DNA from: Tepidimonas sp. UBA997
GTDB taxonomy: Bacteria > Pseudomonadota > Gammaproteobacteria > Burkholderiales > Burkholderiaceae_C
Direction: 5' to 3'
Length of the DNA: 33,123 nt
Assembly: GCA_002291945.1 (NCBI GenBank)
Contig: DBAZ01000020.1
Coordinates: 1-33,123 of the forward strand
Of this stretch, positions 1-14,549 are shown piece after piece. A model generated the notes under the pieces. That model was given only the letters and a program-made list of their open reading frames with translations. It ran no database searches and was not told where the DNA came from. Made by a program: the position numbers and the translations under genes. The number at the start of each line of letters is the position of its first letter. Position 1 is the stretch's first letter.

Positions 1-2415
<2,415 letters not shown>

Positions 2416-2439
2416 CCCCACGGCGCCGCTGCGCGGCTT

Positions 2440-2453
2440 GCCCCCTAGGGGGC
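2440..2453. repeat. 14-bp perfect palindrome in the rpoB-rpoC spacer
   Basis: GCCCCCTAGGGGGC reads the same on both strands and lies next to the GC-rich hairpin-like run CGCCGCTGCGCGG in the 128-base rpoB-rpoC gap. GC-rich palindromes of this CCCCTnAGGGG style recur between genes of many Comamonadaceae genomes; that is recall, not something this window shows. There is no T-run, so it is not a typical intrinsic terminator, and rpoC is expected to be read through from rpoB. Confidence 0.5.
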
Positions 2454-2543
2454 GACACCTGCGGCCCGGCCCAGCCGGTTGCGCAGTGTTCCTGGAAAGT
2501 CACTCCTCGCTAACGTTGTCTCAGAAATTGAAGGAAGTTCGAT

Positions 2544-6749
<4,206 letters not shown>

Positions 6750-6775
6750 GGGCCCCGCTTGAGAGCCGCGACCAG

Positions 6776-6806
6776 GGGCCGATCAAGGGCCGATCAGGGG
6801 CCTGAA
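6776..6806. repeat. Short tandem repeat in the rpoC-rsmB spacer
   Basis: The motif GGGCCGATCA occurs twice in a row, followed by a third partial copy beginning GGGGCC. A GGCCCC at about 6752 is complementary to GGGGCC at about 6773, so a weak hairpin without a T-run could form. No convincing terminator or promoter is visible in this 76-base spacer, so rsmB may be partly read through from rpoC. Confidence 0.4.
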
Positions 6807-6825
6807 TAAAGGCTGAGCTTGACCG

Positions 6826-8262
6826 ATGCCTAGCCGTTCTGCCCCTGCCGCACGCGCCCCGGTTGCGATCACACTGGCCGAGCAGTTGGCTAGGGCCAGC
6901 CGCACGGTGCAGGCGGTGCAGGCTGGTCGATCCCTGACGGAGGCGCTGGCCCAGACGCCGACTGGCGTGCGCCCCGGCGTGCAGGCGCTGGCCTTTCATG
7001 CCCTGCGCCATCTGGGCTTGACCCGGGCCCTCGTCGGTCGCTTGAGCCGTCGTCCGCCAGCCGCCCCGGTCCAGGCCTTGCTGCAGGTGGCCCTCAGCCT
7101 GCTCGTGGCGGATCGATCCGACCGCGACGGCCCGCGCTATGCCGAGCACACGCTGGTGGATCAGGCGGTCGCGGCCCTGCAGCCCTTGCAGCAACCGGCG
7201 GCCTTGGCCGGTTTTGTCAATGCCTGTTTGCGCCGCTGCATCCGCGAACGGCAGGCCCTGCTCGACTGGGCCCAAACGCAGCCCGAGGCACGCTGGAATC
7301 ACCCGGGCTGGTGGATCGATCGGCTGCGGGTGGATCACCCCGAGCATTGGCCGCTGGTGCTGGAGGCAGGCCGAGTGGCTGCCCCGATGGTGTTGCGGGT
7401 CAACACCAGGCAGCACAGCCGCGAGGCCTACAGCCAAGCGTTGGCGGCGTTGGGCATCGTGTGCTGGCCAGTGGGCGAGGTCGGCTTGCAACTGGCGCAG
7501 GCCTTGCCGGTCGAGAAGCTGCCGGGCTGGAACGATGGCGCGGTGTCGGTGCAGGACGCGGCGGCCCAGTGGGCTGCACCCCTGCTGCTGGACGGCACGC
7601 CCGGGATACGGCGTGTGCTCGACGCCTGTGCTGCCCCGGGCGGCAAAACGGCCCACCTGCTGGAGCGTGCCGACGTGCAGGTGCTGGCCATCGATCGGGA
7701 CGCGGCGCGTGCGCAGCGCATCCAGGACAACCTGGCACGGCTCCAACTGCAGGCCGAAGTGAGGGTGGCCGATGCCGGGCAACCGTCCGCCTGGTGGGAC
7801 GGCGTGCCGTTCGACGCCATCTTGCTGGATGCGCCCTGCACCGCGTCTGGCATCGTGCGGCGTCACCCCGATGTGCCCTGGCTGCGACGCCCGGGCGATG
7901 TGGCGCAACTGGTGGCGCAGCAGGCCCGCTTGCTCGAGGCCTTGTGGCCGTTGTTGCGGCCCGGTGGTCGGCTGCTGTATGCCACCTGCTCGGTGTTCAA
8001 GGCCGAAGGCGAGGGGCAAATGCGGGACTTCCTGACGCGGCACCCAGACGCCACCCGCCTGCCCGCGCCGGGCCACCTCTTGCCAGGATGCGCGGGACGG
8101 TCGGACGCCGAAGGGCTGGTGGGCGCAGGGTCTGGCGCTGAAGGGCTGGCTACCGACGAGGTGCCAGCTACCGACGCAGGGCCGGGTGCGTCGATCAGCG
8201 ACAATCGCAAGCGTGGAACCGATGGCTTTTTCTATGCGCTCATCGCCAAGCAGCTCGCTTGA
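6826..8262 (+). CDS. rsmB: 16S rRNA (cytosine-967-C5)-methyltransferase RsmB
   Basis: Transfers a methyl group from SAM to C967 of 16S rRNA. The N-terminal about 150 residues resemble the NusB-like RNA-binding domain (RSLTEAL, VDQAVAAL, GFVNACLRR). The C-terminal Rossmann methyltransferase shows SAM motif I DACAAPGGKT at 266-275, motif IV DAPC at 335-338 and motif VI ATCS with Cys388, matching the two-cysteine RNA m5C mechanism. At 478 residues it is longer than the E. coli enzyme (429). The extra length is a Gly/Ala/Asp-rich, low-complexity insertion near residues 420-460, just before the conserved GTDGFFYA end. The start at 6826 is the first ATG of the frame; the ribosome-binding site is weak. 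The DUF4390 gene follows. Confidence 0.95.
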   Translation: MPSRSAPAARAPVAITLAEQLARASRTVQAVQAGRSLTEALAQTPTGVRPGVQALAFHALRHLGLTRALVGRLSRRPPAAPVQALLQVALSLLVADRSDRDGPRYAEHTLVDQAVAALQPLQQPAALAGFVNACLRRCIRERQALLDWAQTQPEARWNHPGWWIDRLRVDHPEHWPLVLEAGRVAAPMVLRVNTRQHSREAYSQALAALGIVCWPVGEVGLQLAQALPVEKLPGWNDGAVSVQDAAAQWAAPLLLDGTPGIRRVLDACAAPGGKTAHLLERADVQVLAIDRDAARAQRIQDNLARLQLQAEVRVADAGQPSAWWDGVPFDAILLDAPCTASGIVRRHPDVPWLRRPGDVAQLVAQQARLLEALWPLLRPGGRLLYATCSVFKAEGEGQMRDFLTRHPDATRLPAPGHLLPGCAGRSDAEGLVGAGSGAEGLATDEVPATDAGPGASISDNRKRGTDGFFYALIAKQLA

Positions 8263-8317
8263 CTGCGCCCCAGCCTCAGCCTCATGCGCCGGGTGGTGCC
8301 TGCAGCGTTGGCTCGGC

Positions 8318-8929
8318 ATGGGGGGCAAGGCGTGGCTGGGCGTGTGGCTGGTGTGGGTTCTGATGCTGGTGCTGACGTGGCCCGCGCCGGTCGCGGCGCA
8401 AGCCGTGCCCGCTGTGCAGGTGCTGCGCGAGCCCAGCGGGATCTACATGAGTGCCCGCTTGCCGCTGGACATTCCCGATGGCCTGGAAGAGGTGCTGTTG
8501 CGCGGGGTGCCGATGCACTTCATCTGGCAGGCCGATGTCCGGCGGGCGCGTTGGTACTGGAGCGACGAGCGCGTCGCCACCGCGTACCGGGTGGTGCGGG
8601 TGGCTTACCAACCCTTGACGCGACGCTGGCGCGTCAGTGTTGGTGCCGGGCAGCACAATGAACTGGCGCTGGTCGGGGCGCTGCACCAGAACCTGGAGTC
8701 TTTCGACCAAGCCATGAGCACGGTGCTGTCGGTGTCGCGCTGGCAACTGCTCGATGCCGAGCCGGTGCCCGATGCCCGTGGCCTGTATGTCGAACTCCAG
8801 TTCCGCATCGACGGTGGCCTGCTGCCGCGGCCCTTTTTGCCCGGCCACGCAAACCCCTTGGGCTGGGGTGCGAGCTACCACATCAGCGTACCGGTTACGG
8901 TTGCCGAACCCGGCAAAGCCCCTTCATGA
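8318..8929 (+). CDS. DUF4390 domain secreted protein
   Basis: Protein of unknown function, recognised as DUF4390 from its position between rsmB and an NtrY-like kinase in Burkholderiales and from its body (PLDIPDGLEEVLLRGVP, RWYWSDERVA, YVELQFRIDGGLLPRPF). The frame is open from 8186 with earlier ATGs at 8222 and 8234, but these lie inside or against rsmB. The ATG at 8318 gives a clean signal peptide: MGGK, a hydrophobic core of about 18 residues, then APVAAQA, so this start is preferred. The mature protein would be in the periplasm or on the membrane face. Its stop overlaps the ATG of the kinase gene by four bases (ATGA), which suggests translational coupling and a shared function. Confidence 0.8.
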   Translation: MGGKAWLGVWLVWVLMLVLTWPAPVAAQAVPAVQVLREPSGIYMSARLPLDIPDGLEEVLLRGVPMHFIWQADVRRARWYWSDERVATAYRVVRVAYQPLTRRWRVSVGAGQHNELALVGALHQNLESFDQAMSTVLSVSRWQLLDAEPVPDARGLYVELQFRIDGGLLPRPFLPGHANPLGWGASYHISVPVTVAEPGKAPS

Positions 8930-11193
8930 GCGGCGCAGCCCCGAAGGCACTCAGTGCGGCCAGTCGGCGCTGGCTGCTCGGTCTGGGGCTGGTGTTCATG
9001 GGCGGGCTGGCGCTGGTGCTGTTCTTTTTGCTGACGCTGGCGACCGATCATCGGGCTTTTGAGGCGGCAGGCTATGTCAACCTGTTGTGGCTGAACCTGA
9101 CCGTGGCTGCCGTGCTCGGTCTGGTGCTGCTGTGGCTGGCGGTTCGGCTGCTGGTGCGCTGGCGGCGCAAGCGCTTTGGCAGCCGACTGCTGGTCAAGCT
9201 GGCAGCGATTTTCGCGCTGGTGGGTTTCGTGCCCGGTTTGTTGATTTATGTGGTGTCCTACCAGTTTGTGTCGCGCTCCATCGACGCCTGGTTCGACGTT
9301 CGGGTCGAATCGGCGCTGACGGCGGGGCTCAATCTGGGGCGAACCACCCTCGATACCTTGGCTGCAGATCTGTCGGGCAAAACACGTGCGGCTGCGGGCC
9401 AGCTCGGCGGCGTCAGTGATCTGACCGCTGCGCTCATGCTGGAAAACCTGCGCGAGCAACTGCGGGCCAGCGACACGATACTTTGGAGCAGCGCCGGGCA
9501 GCCGATTGCAACCGCTGGCGAATCGCGTTTCGAGCTGGCACCACAGCGCCCAACAGCGACCCTGCTGCGGCAGGTGCGCAACCAGCGCGTGGTCACTCTG
9601 ATCGAAGGGCTGGAGGAACTCGAAGGCATCGACGACCCACAGTCGCTGCTCAATTTGCCCACTCGGGATCTGCCTAGGGTGCGGGTGATTGCCGTCGCTG
9701 GGCCGTCGGGTTTCGGGCTGAATGATGACATCCGTTTTCTTCAGGTGACTGCCCCCCTGCCGGCGGCGCTGGTGGCCGATGCGCTGTCGGTGCAGGTGGC
9801 CAACCGCGAATACCAAGAACGTGCTTTGGCTCGCGACAGCTTGCGCAACATGTACATCGGCACCTTGACGCTGGCGTTGTTCCTGGCGGTGTTTGGGGCT
9901 GTGCTGCTGGCTGTGCTACTGGGCAACCAGTTGGTGCGTCCGCTCCTTGTTCTGGCCGAAGGCATGCGCGATGTGTCGCGCGGCGACCTCACGCCCAAGG
10001 CGGCCCTGACCTCGAAAGACGAACTGGCGGGTCTCACGCGCACCTTTGCCCACATGACGCAGGAACTGTTCGAGGCTCGCCAGGCCGTCCAGCAAAGCAT
10101 GGTCCAGGTGGATGCCGCCCGCGCCAGCCTGCAGACCATACTCGACAACCTGACGGCGGGCGTGGTGGTGCTGGATGCCCACCACCGCGTGCTCAGCAGC
10201 AACCCCGGTGCCACCCGCATTCTGCGCGTGCCACTGGCCGCCCACTTGGGCGATGCACTGGAGCAGATTGCGCCGCTCAAGCCTTTCGGCGCATGGGTGC
10301 GGGACCAGTTTGAACGCTTTCTTTCTGAGTCTGCCGTGCACGATGGCGGGCACTGGCAGCAGTCCATCGAGTTGTACGGCAACGGCCTGGCTGACGCCAC
10401 CCAGAGCCAGGGCCTGACGCTGATCGCTCGCGGTGCCTTGCTGCCCAACGGCGATCATCTGCTGGTGTTCGATGACGTGTCCGACATCATTTCCGCGCAG
10501 CGTGCCCAAGCTTGGGGCGAAGTGGCTCGGCGGCTGGCGCACGAAATCAAGAACCCCTTGACCCCGATCCAGCTCGCTGCCGAACGGCTGGAAATGAAAC
10601 TCTCGCCCCAACTCGAAGGGCCAGCGCTCGGGGTGCTGCACAAATCCGTCACAACCATCGTCGATCAGGTTGACGCCATGAAGCGGCTCGTCAACGAGTT
10701 TCGTGACTATGCCCGACTGCCTGCCGCGCAACTCCAGCCGCAGGATCTGAATGCGCTGATTCAGGACATCGTGGGGCTGTACGAGGCGTCGGAGACCCCG
10801 GTCAAGCTGGAGCTCACGCCAGGCTTGCCGGCCGTGTGGGCCGATCCGCAACAGCTGCGTCAGGTGGTGCACAACCTGGTCCAGAACGCCCAAGACGCCA
10901 CGCCAGCCGGGGCCGGCCCGGTGCTGCTGCGCACCCGCCTGTCCGACAGCGGGCAGCGGGTGCGGCTGCTGGTGCTCGACGAAGGGCCGGGTTTTTCGGA
11001 GGCGATCCTCAAGCGCGCGTTTGAACCCTACGTGACCACCAAGACCAAAGGTACGGGCCTGGGTCTGGCGGTGGTCAAGAAGATCATGGATGAACACGGC
11101 GGTCGGGTGGAGGTGGGGCAGCGGCAGGACAGGCCCGATGGTGGCGCTCAAGTAACGCTATCATTCAAGGTTGTAAATATGCAACACTCCTGA
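8926..11193 (+). CDS. ntrY: NtrY-like membrane sensor histidine kinase
   Basis: Two-component kinase of 755 residues in the inner membrane. Hydrophobic segments lie near residues 17-40, 48-72, 85-112 and 310-335, with an extracytoplasmic region of about 200 residues between the third and fourth. After the last comes a HAMP domain (GNQLVRPL to about 385), a PAS-like domain (LDNLTAGVVVLDAHHRVLS, about 405-500), the phospho-acceptor helix with His539 in RLAHEIKNPLTPIQ, and a HATPase domain with VHNLVQNAQDATPAG (N-box), DEGPGFSE (G1) and GTGLGLAVVKKI (G2). This order matches NtrY of nitrogen and redox sensing systems, but the input signal cannot be read from sequence. It overlaps the DUF4390 gene by four bases, and its partner regulator follows after 28 bases. 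Confidence 0.9.
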   Translation: MSGAAPKALSAASRRWLLGLGLVFMGGLALVLFFLLTLATDHRAFEAAGYVNLLWLNLTVAAVLGLVLLWLAVRLLVRWRRKRFGSRLLVKLAAIFALVGFVPGLLIYVVSYQFVSRSIDAWFDVRVESALTAGLNLGRTTLDTLAADLSGKTRAAAGQLGGVSDLTAALMLENLREQLRASDTILWSSAGQPIATAGESRFELAPQRPTATLLRQVRNQRVVTLIEGLEELEGIDDPQSLLNLPTRDLPRVRVIAVAGPSGFGLNDDIRFLQVTAPLPAALVADALSVQVANREYQERALARDSLRNMYIGTLTLALFLAVFGAVLLAVLLGNQLVRPLLVLAEGMRDVSRGDLTPKAALTSKDELAGLTRTFAHMTQELFEARQAVQQSMVQVDAARASLQTILDNLTAGVVVLDAHHRVLSSNPGATRILRVPLAAHLGDALEQIAPLKPFGAWVRDQFERFLSESAVHDGGHWQQSIELYGNGLADATQSQGLTLIARGALLPNGDHLLVFDDVSDIISAQRAQAWGEVARRLAHEIKNPLTPIQLAAERLEMKLSPQLEGPALGVLHKSVTTIVDQVDAMKRLVNEFRDYARLPAAQLQPQDLNALIQDIVGLYEASETPVKLELTPGLPAVWADPQQLRQVVHNLVQNAQDATPAGAGPVLLRTRLSDSGQRVRLLVLDEGPGFSEAILKRAFEPYVTTKTKGTGLGLAVVKKIMDEHGGRVEVGQRQDRPDGGAQVTLSFKVVNMQHS

Positions 11194-11221
11194 GCATTGC
11201 ACGGAAGGCAAGCGGCGCAGC

Positions 11222-11899
11222 ATGGCGAACATATTGGTGGTGGATGACGAACTCGGCATCCGGGATCTGCTGTACGAGATCCTCAACGATGAGGGGCATG
11301 CCGTGGAGCTGGCGGAAAACGCTGCGCGAGCCCGCGACTTTCGCGCTCAGTACCGGCCCGACCTCGTGTTGCTCGATATCTGGATGCCCGATACCGATGG
11401 CGTGACCCTGCTCAAAGAATGGTCCACCAGTGGCCTGTTGAACATGCCTGTCATCATGATGAGCGGCCACGCCACCATCGACACAGCGGTTGAGGCCACG
11501 CGCATCGGAGCCATGGCCTTTCTGGAAAAACCCATTACCCTGCAAAAGCTGCTTCATGCCGTGGAAAAAGGGCTGAACCGGGCCATGGCCCGACCTGTTC
11601 AGATGCCCAAGCCGATCCCCAGTCAGGGAGGGGTGGTAGACAGCCAGGTTGTCAGTGCCGAGGTCCGCCCGCCCCTGGCCGACGACTCGGATGCCGCCGT
11701 GCAGACCTTTGACCTGGACGTGCCCTTGCGCGACGCCCGCGATGCATTCGAGAAAGCCTACTTTGAATTCCATCTGGCCAAGGAAGGCGGCTCCATGACT
11801 CGCGTCGCCGAAAAGACCGGCCTGGAGCGTACCCACCTGTACCGCAAGCTCAAGCAACTCGGAGTCGACCTTAACAAGGCCAAGCGCAACGGGAGCTGA
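11222..11899 (+). CDS. Response regulator, REC plus Fis-type HTH (short NtrX-like)
   Basis: Partner regulator of the upstream kinase, 225 residues. The receiver domain (1-120) has the acidic pair Asp8-Asp9, phospho-acceptor Asp52 in VLLDIWMPDTDG, the conserved Ser/Thr switch in MMSGHA and Lys in EKPIT. The C-terminus (about 180-225) is a Fis-family helix-turn-helix (MTRVAEKTGLERTHLYRKLKQLG). Canonical NtrX has a sigma-54 AAA+ ATPase between these parts; here there is only a linker of about 60 residues and no Walker or GAFTGA motif, so it cannot directly remodel sigma-54 polymerase. It therefore probably works like RegA/PrrA-type regulators. A GGAAGG ribosome-binding site precedes the ATG. tRNA-Phe lies 28 bases beyond the stop. 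Confidence 0.88.
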   Translation: MANILVVDDELGIRDLLYEILNDEGHAVELAENAARARDFRAQYRPDLVLLDIWMPDTDGVTLLKEWSTSGLLNMPVIMMSGHATIDTAVEATRIGAMAFLEKPITLQKLLHAVEKGLNRAMARPVQMPKPIPSQGGVVDSQVVSAEVRPPLADDSDAAVQTFDLDVPLRDARDAFEKAYFEFHLAKEGGSMTRVAEKTGLERTHLYRKLKQLGVDLNKAKRNGS

Positions 11900-11912
11900 G
11901 GGAATTCTGTGT

Positions 11913-11918
11913 TATATT
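11913..11918 (+). promoter_or_regulatory. Probable -10 box of tRNA-Phe
   Basis: TATATT sits about 10 bases before the mature 5' end of tRNA-Phe, directly after the response-regulator stop codon. A matching -35 hexamer is not clear, so the promoter assignment is tentative. Confidence 0.35.
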
Positions 11919-11927
11919 AACGGTCTT

Positions 11928-12003
11928 GGCCCGGTAGCTCAGTCGGTAGAGCAGCGGATTGAAAATCCGCGTGTCGGTGGTTCGATTCCGCCCCAGGCCA
12001 CCA
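11928..12003 (+). tRNA. tRNA-Phe (anticodon GAA)
   Basis: A 76-nt tRNA with encoded CCA. It folds with D stem GCTC/GAGC, anticodon stem GCGGA/TCCGC with loop TTGAAAA (anticodon GAA), variable loop GTGTC, and T stem GGTGG/CCGCC around TTCGATT. The acceptor stem is GGCCCGG against CCAGGCC and has one mismatch, C5 opposite A68. The expected partner would be G, giving CCGGGCC, as I recall for related tRNA-Phe genes. The mismatch is close to the 3' end, at the edge of a large island, so it may be a mark left by integration. A strong terminator begins 8 bases later. Confidence 0.97.
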
Positions 12004-12250
12004 ATATTCCAAAAACCAACCACTCTCGGTTGGTTTTTTTTCGTCTGCGTTCCCCAGTGCTGGCGCGGATTCCGGGCATGACCTCGCGAGCGCCACCCCT
12101 CCAAACCCTGCGTTTTCGCCCCCGCCGACGCCTCTGCGTTCTCCGTTTTCTCTGGTAGTCTCGCGAGCGTTCGCGAGGGTACTTCCTGTATTGGCGCGGG
12201 TTTAGGTGCTGCAGGTTGTGGCTGGAAACTCCTGTAGCGGTGGCGACCGA
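12001..12250. repeat. Left copy of about 250-bp direct repeat flanking the island
   Basis: This stretch, starting at the CCA end of tRNA-Phe, recurs in the same orientation at 30613-30861. The first about 170 bases differ at only about ten positions; the rest is more diverged, with one single-base indel. It contains the tRNA terminator, a non-coding C/T-rich section, and the hairpin CTCGCGA-GCGT-TCGCGAG at 12160-12177. No coding sequence is apparent. The two copies bracket 18.6 kb of accessory genes, so it marks the left boundary of the island or the scar of the event that created it. Confidence 0.85.
12011..12041 (+). terminator. Rho-independent terminator of tRNA-Phe
   Basis: Perfect 8-bp stem AACCAACC / GGTTGGTT with loop ACTCTC, flanked by A and T runs that can extend the stem, and eight T residues. 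It ends tRNA-Phe transcription and is part of the direct repeat. Confidence 0.92.
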
Positions 12251-12265
12251 GAACGGAGCTGGCGC

Positions 12266-12288
12266 AAAAAAACCGCCCGAAGGCGGTT
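12266..12288 (-). terminator. Rho-independent terminator of the recombinase operon
   Basis: Read on the minus strand: stem AACCGCC, loop TTCG, stem GGCGGTT, then a run of T. It lies 23 bases beyond the stop of the last minus-strand gene (12311) and just outside the left direct repeat, so it insulates the operon from the tRNA side. Confidence 0.88.
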
Positions 12289-12310
12289 GCTGGCGCTAGC
12301 CTGGATGCAG

Positions 12311-12784
12311 TCACGCGGGCGGCGCGAGCACACGCATCTGGTCGCTCCAGCCGTTCGGCCAGGGGCGACGCATCACCTTCTCCAGCACGGCGTCGGGCGA
12401 GCCCGCCAGTCGCTCCACGACCTCCGGGGCCAGCAGGGTCAGCCGCATGACCCGCCGCACCTGCGTCACGTCCATGCCCTCGGCCTCGGCGATCTCGGCC
12501 ACCGACGCGGCCCGCTGTTCATCGAGCAACCGTTGCCAGTGGTGCACCAGCCCGAGGGCCCGCATCAGTGCGGTGTCCTGCGCCGCCGCCCGCGCTTCCC
12601 GCTCCCGGGTGGCCTCCGACAGGAATTCCTGCGGCGCATCCAGCGGCGTGATCACCTGCTTCTTGTAGCCGCGCTTGACCAGTGTCCAGGGCACGAAGGT
12701 TTCGAGCCGCACGCCACCGGCGGGTGCCGGGAACTCGTGGGTGATAGGCCGGCCCGTCTGCTTGCCGTAGTGTTTTCTGGACAT
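12311..12784 (-). CDS. Small HTH-like protein of the recombinase operon (distal)
   Basis: Protein of 157 residues, function not known. The ATG at 12784 is chosen over the longer open frame because AGGAGG sits 5 bases before it on the minus strand. The N-terminus is basic (MSRKHYGKQTGRP); the middle has a long helix rich in Glu, Arg and Ala; and residues about 100-140 read as a helix-turn-helix (SVAEIAEAEGMDVTQVRRVMRLTLLAPEVVERLAG) like the KorB/ParB-type HTH. The product of the gene just upstream has a similar block (SVADIAQAEDVMPTTVGRMLRLARLAPDIVEQLMAG), so the two are probably related and may act together on DNA. It is the last gene of the coupled recombinase operon, 8 bases after the upstream stop. 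It may be an accessory or directionality factor for the recombinase; that is inference. Confidence 0.75.
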   Translation of the reverse strand: MSRKHYGKQTGRPITHEFPAPAGGVRLETFVPWTLVKRGYKKQVITPLDAPQEFLSEATREREARAAAQDTALMRALGLVHHWQRLLDEQRAASVAEIAEAEGMDVTQVRRVMRLTLLAPEVVERLAGSPDAVLEKVMRRPWPNGWSDQMRVLAPPA

Positions 12785-12792
12785 CGTGCCTC

Positions 12793-13146
12793 CTACCTGA
12801 ACTGTTCGACCATCTGGCGCTGCACGGGCCAGAGTGCCGGAATGTCGTTTCGCATCAGCCACAGCAATGTCAACCGCCGTGGCTGGCACCCCGCCATCAA
12901 CTGTTCGACGATGTCCGGGGCGAGGCGCGCCAAGCGCAGCATCCTGCCGACGGTGGTCGGCATCACGTCTTCGGCCTGCGCGATGTCGGCCACGCTCTTG
13001 TAAGCGCCGCTGTCCAGCAGTGCGCTCCAGTGCATCGCCCGAGCAACGGCCTCGATGATCGTGACGTCGTGTGCGCGCCCGAGCAACAGCCGTCCCTTCT
13101 TGCGCTTGAACTGCAGGGGCACGATGGTTTCGAGCGGGCTGTCCAT
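12793..13146 (-). CDS. Small HTH-like protein of the recombinase operon (proximal)
   Basis: Protein of 117 residues with an acidic/basic N-terminus (MDSPLETIVPLQFKRKKGRLLL) and an HTH-like segment (SVADIAQAEDVMPTTVGRMLRLARLAPDIVEQL) resembling ParB/KorB-type DNA-binding helices and the block in the next gene. The start at 13146 overlaps the recombinase stop (ATGA on the minus strand), a strong sign of translational coupling, so the longer open frame back to 13230 is not used. Small genes of this kind often accompany phage-type serine recombinases. A role in recombination control or partition is plausible but not shown. Confidence 0.75.
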   Translation of the reverse strand: MDSPLETIVPLQFKRKKGRLLLGRAHDVTIIEAVARAMHWSALLDSGAYKSVADIAQAEDVMPTTVGRMLRLARLAPDIVEQLMAGCQPRRLTLLWLMRNDIPALWPVQRQMVEQFR

Positions 13147-14549
13147 CAAGCCTCGACCTCCAGCAGTTCCGCGCCGATGCTCTGCGGGGCGAATTCCTCG
13201 ATCAAGGCGTTCCAGCCGATCTCCCGCCACTTCACCTTGATGCCTTGCACCTCACCGATGTGGACCAGATCGATGCGCTCGATCATCAGGTTGGCGATGC
13301 AGTGACGCTCGACCGGAAACAGGTGATCCCACACGTCATTGAGCCGCCCCATCGCCATCACCGTGCTGGCCTCGTCGATCTGCGCGCCCTTCATCTTCGG
13401 GTTCTGCTGGATGTAGCGCACCACCGAGGCGATGGACTCGGGGCTGGTCAGCACCGTACGGATTTGCGCCACCACCGCTGCTTCGATCTCCGGTGCGGGC
13501 AGTCGCTCGTAGTCCTTGCCCGGCGCGCCGAAGCGCGATTCCGACTTCGAGACGTAGTAGAAATACTTGCGCCCGTCACTCTTGCGTGAGTACGTGGGGT
13601 ACATCCGCTCGCCCGAGGGCGTGTACAGCAGGCCACGCAGCAAGGCGTCGGTGCGCGACCGAATCTTGGTCTCGACCGAGCGCGTGTGGCCGTCGGTGGC
13701 CAGCACTGCCGCCACCTTGTCCCACAGTGCCCGGTCGATGATCGCCGGGTGCGCACCGGGGAACCAGTTGCCCTTGTGCGACAGCTCCCCCAGGTAGATG
13801 CGGTTGCGCAGCAGCTTGTGCAGGTACTTCTTGTCGATGCGGGTGCCGCTGCGGGTCTGGCCTTCCTGCGTCGTCCAGGCCTTGGTCGTGATGCCGTCGG
13901 CGGTCAGGTCGGCGGCAATCTGCGTCGGTGCGCCGATGGTCAGCATTTCCTCGAAGATGCGCCGAACCACGACCGCCTCTGTCTCGTTGATGACCAACAG
14001 ACGGTTCTCGACGTCGTAGCCCAGGGGCGGCACGCCACCCATCCACATCCCCTTGCGCTTGGCGGCGGCGATCTTGTCGCGGATGCGCTCGCCGGTGACC
14101 TCGCGCTCGAACTGTGCGAAGGACAGCAGCACGTTGAGCATCAGCCTGCCCATCGACGTGGCCGAGTTGATCTGCTGCGTAACGGCGCTGAAACTCACAT
14201 TGCGCTGATCGAACAACTCCACCATCTTGGCGAAGTCGGCGAGGCTGCGCGTCAGGCGGTCGATCTTGTAGACCACCACGATGTCGATCTGGCCGCGCTC
14301 GATGTCGGCCAGCAGGCGTTTGAGCCCCGGCCGATCCGTGTTGCCGCCGGAGAATCCGGGATCGTCGTAGTCGTCGGCCACCGGAATCCAGCCCTCGGCG
14401 CGCTGGCTGGCCACAAAAGCGTGGCCAGCTTCCTTCTGCGCGTCGATGGAGTTGAACTCCTGGTCGAGCCGCTCGTCCGAGGACACCCGGCAGTAGACGG
14501 CGCAGCGCTTGCGCGTCTTGGCGCTGGCGATCTGGGTGGCTTCGTTCAT
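13146..14549 (-). CDS. Serine site-specific recombinase
   Basis: DNA recombinase of 467 residues. The N-terminal resolvase/invertase domain (about 14-165) has the catalytic Ser23 in YCRVSSDE, the SIDAQ motif, and YKIDRLTRS and FAQFEREVTGERIRDKI at the end of the catalytic core. It is followed by the Recombinase domain (GGVPPLGYDVENRLLVINETEA, KYLHKLLRNRIYLGELSHKG) and a zinc-ribbon-like region with few cysteines, so the zinc site may be degenerate. At this size it is a medium large-serine-recombinase rather than a short invertase. The open frame runs upstream to 15185, but the ATG at 14549 overlaps the DUF2924 stop and begins the family-like N-terminus. It is the central gene of the five-gene operon and the only full recombinase in the island. 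Confidence 0.93.
   Translation of the reverse strand: MNEATQIASAKTRKRCAVYCRVSSDERLDQEFNSIDAQKEAGHAFVASQRAEGWIPVADDYDDPGFSGGNTDRPGLKRLLADIERGQIDIVVVYKIDRLTRSLADFAKMVELFDQRNVSFSAVTQQINSATSMGRLMLNVLLSFAQFEREVTGERIRDKIAAAKRKGMWMGGVPPLGYDVENRLLVINETEAVVVRRIFEEMLTIGAPTQIAADLTADGITTKAWTTQEGQTRSGTRIDKKYLHKLLRNRIYLGELSHKGNWFPGAHPAIIDRALWDKVAAVLATDGHTRSVETKIRSRTDALLRGLLYTPSGERMYPTYSRKSDGRKYFYYVSKSESRFGAPGKDYERLPAPEIEAAVVAQIRTVLTSPESIASVVRYIQQNPKMKGAQIDEASTVMAMGRLNDVWDHLFPVERHCIANLMIERIDLVHIGEVQGIKVKWREIGWNALIEEFAPQSIGAELLEVEA

Noticed and set aside
12160..12177. CTCGCGA hairpin in the left repeat as a CRISPR-like or small RNA feature
   Set aside because: Only one hairpin, not kept perfectly in the right copy; no spacer-repeat structure exists anywhere in the window.
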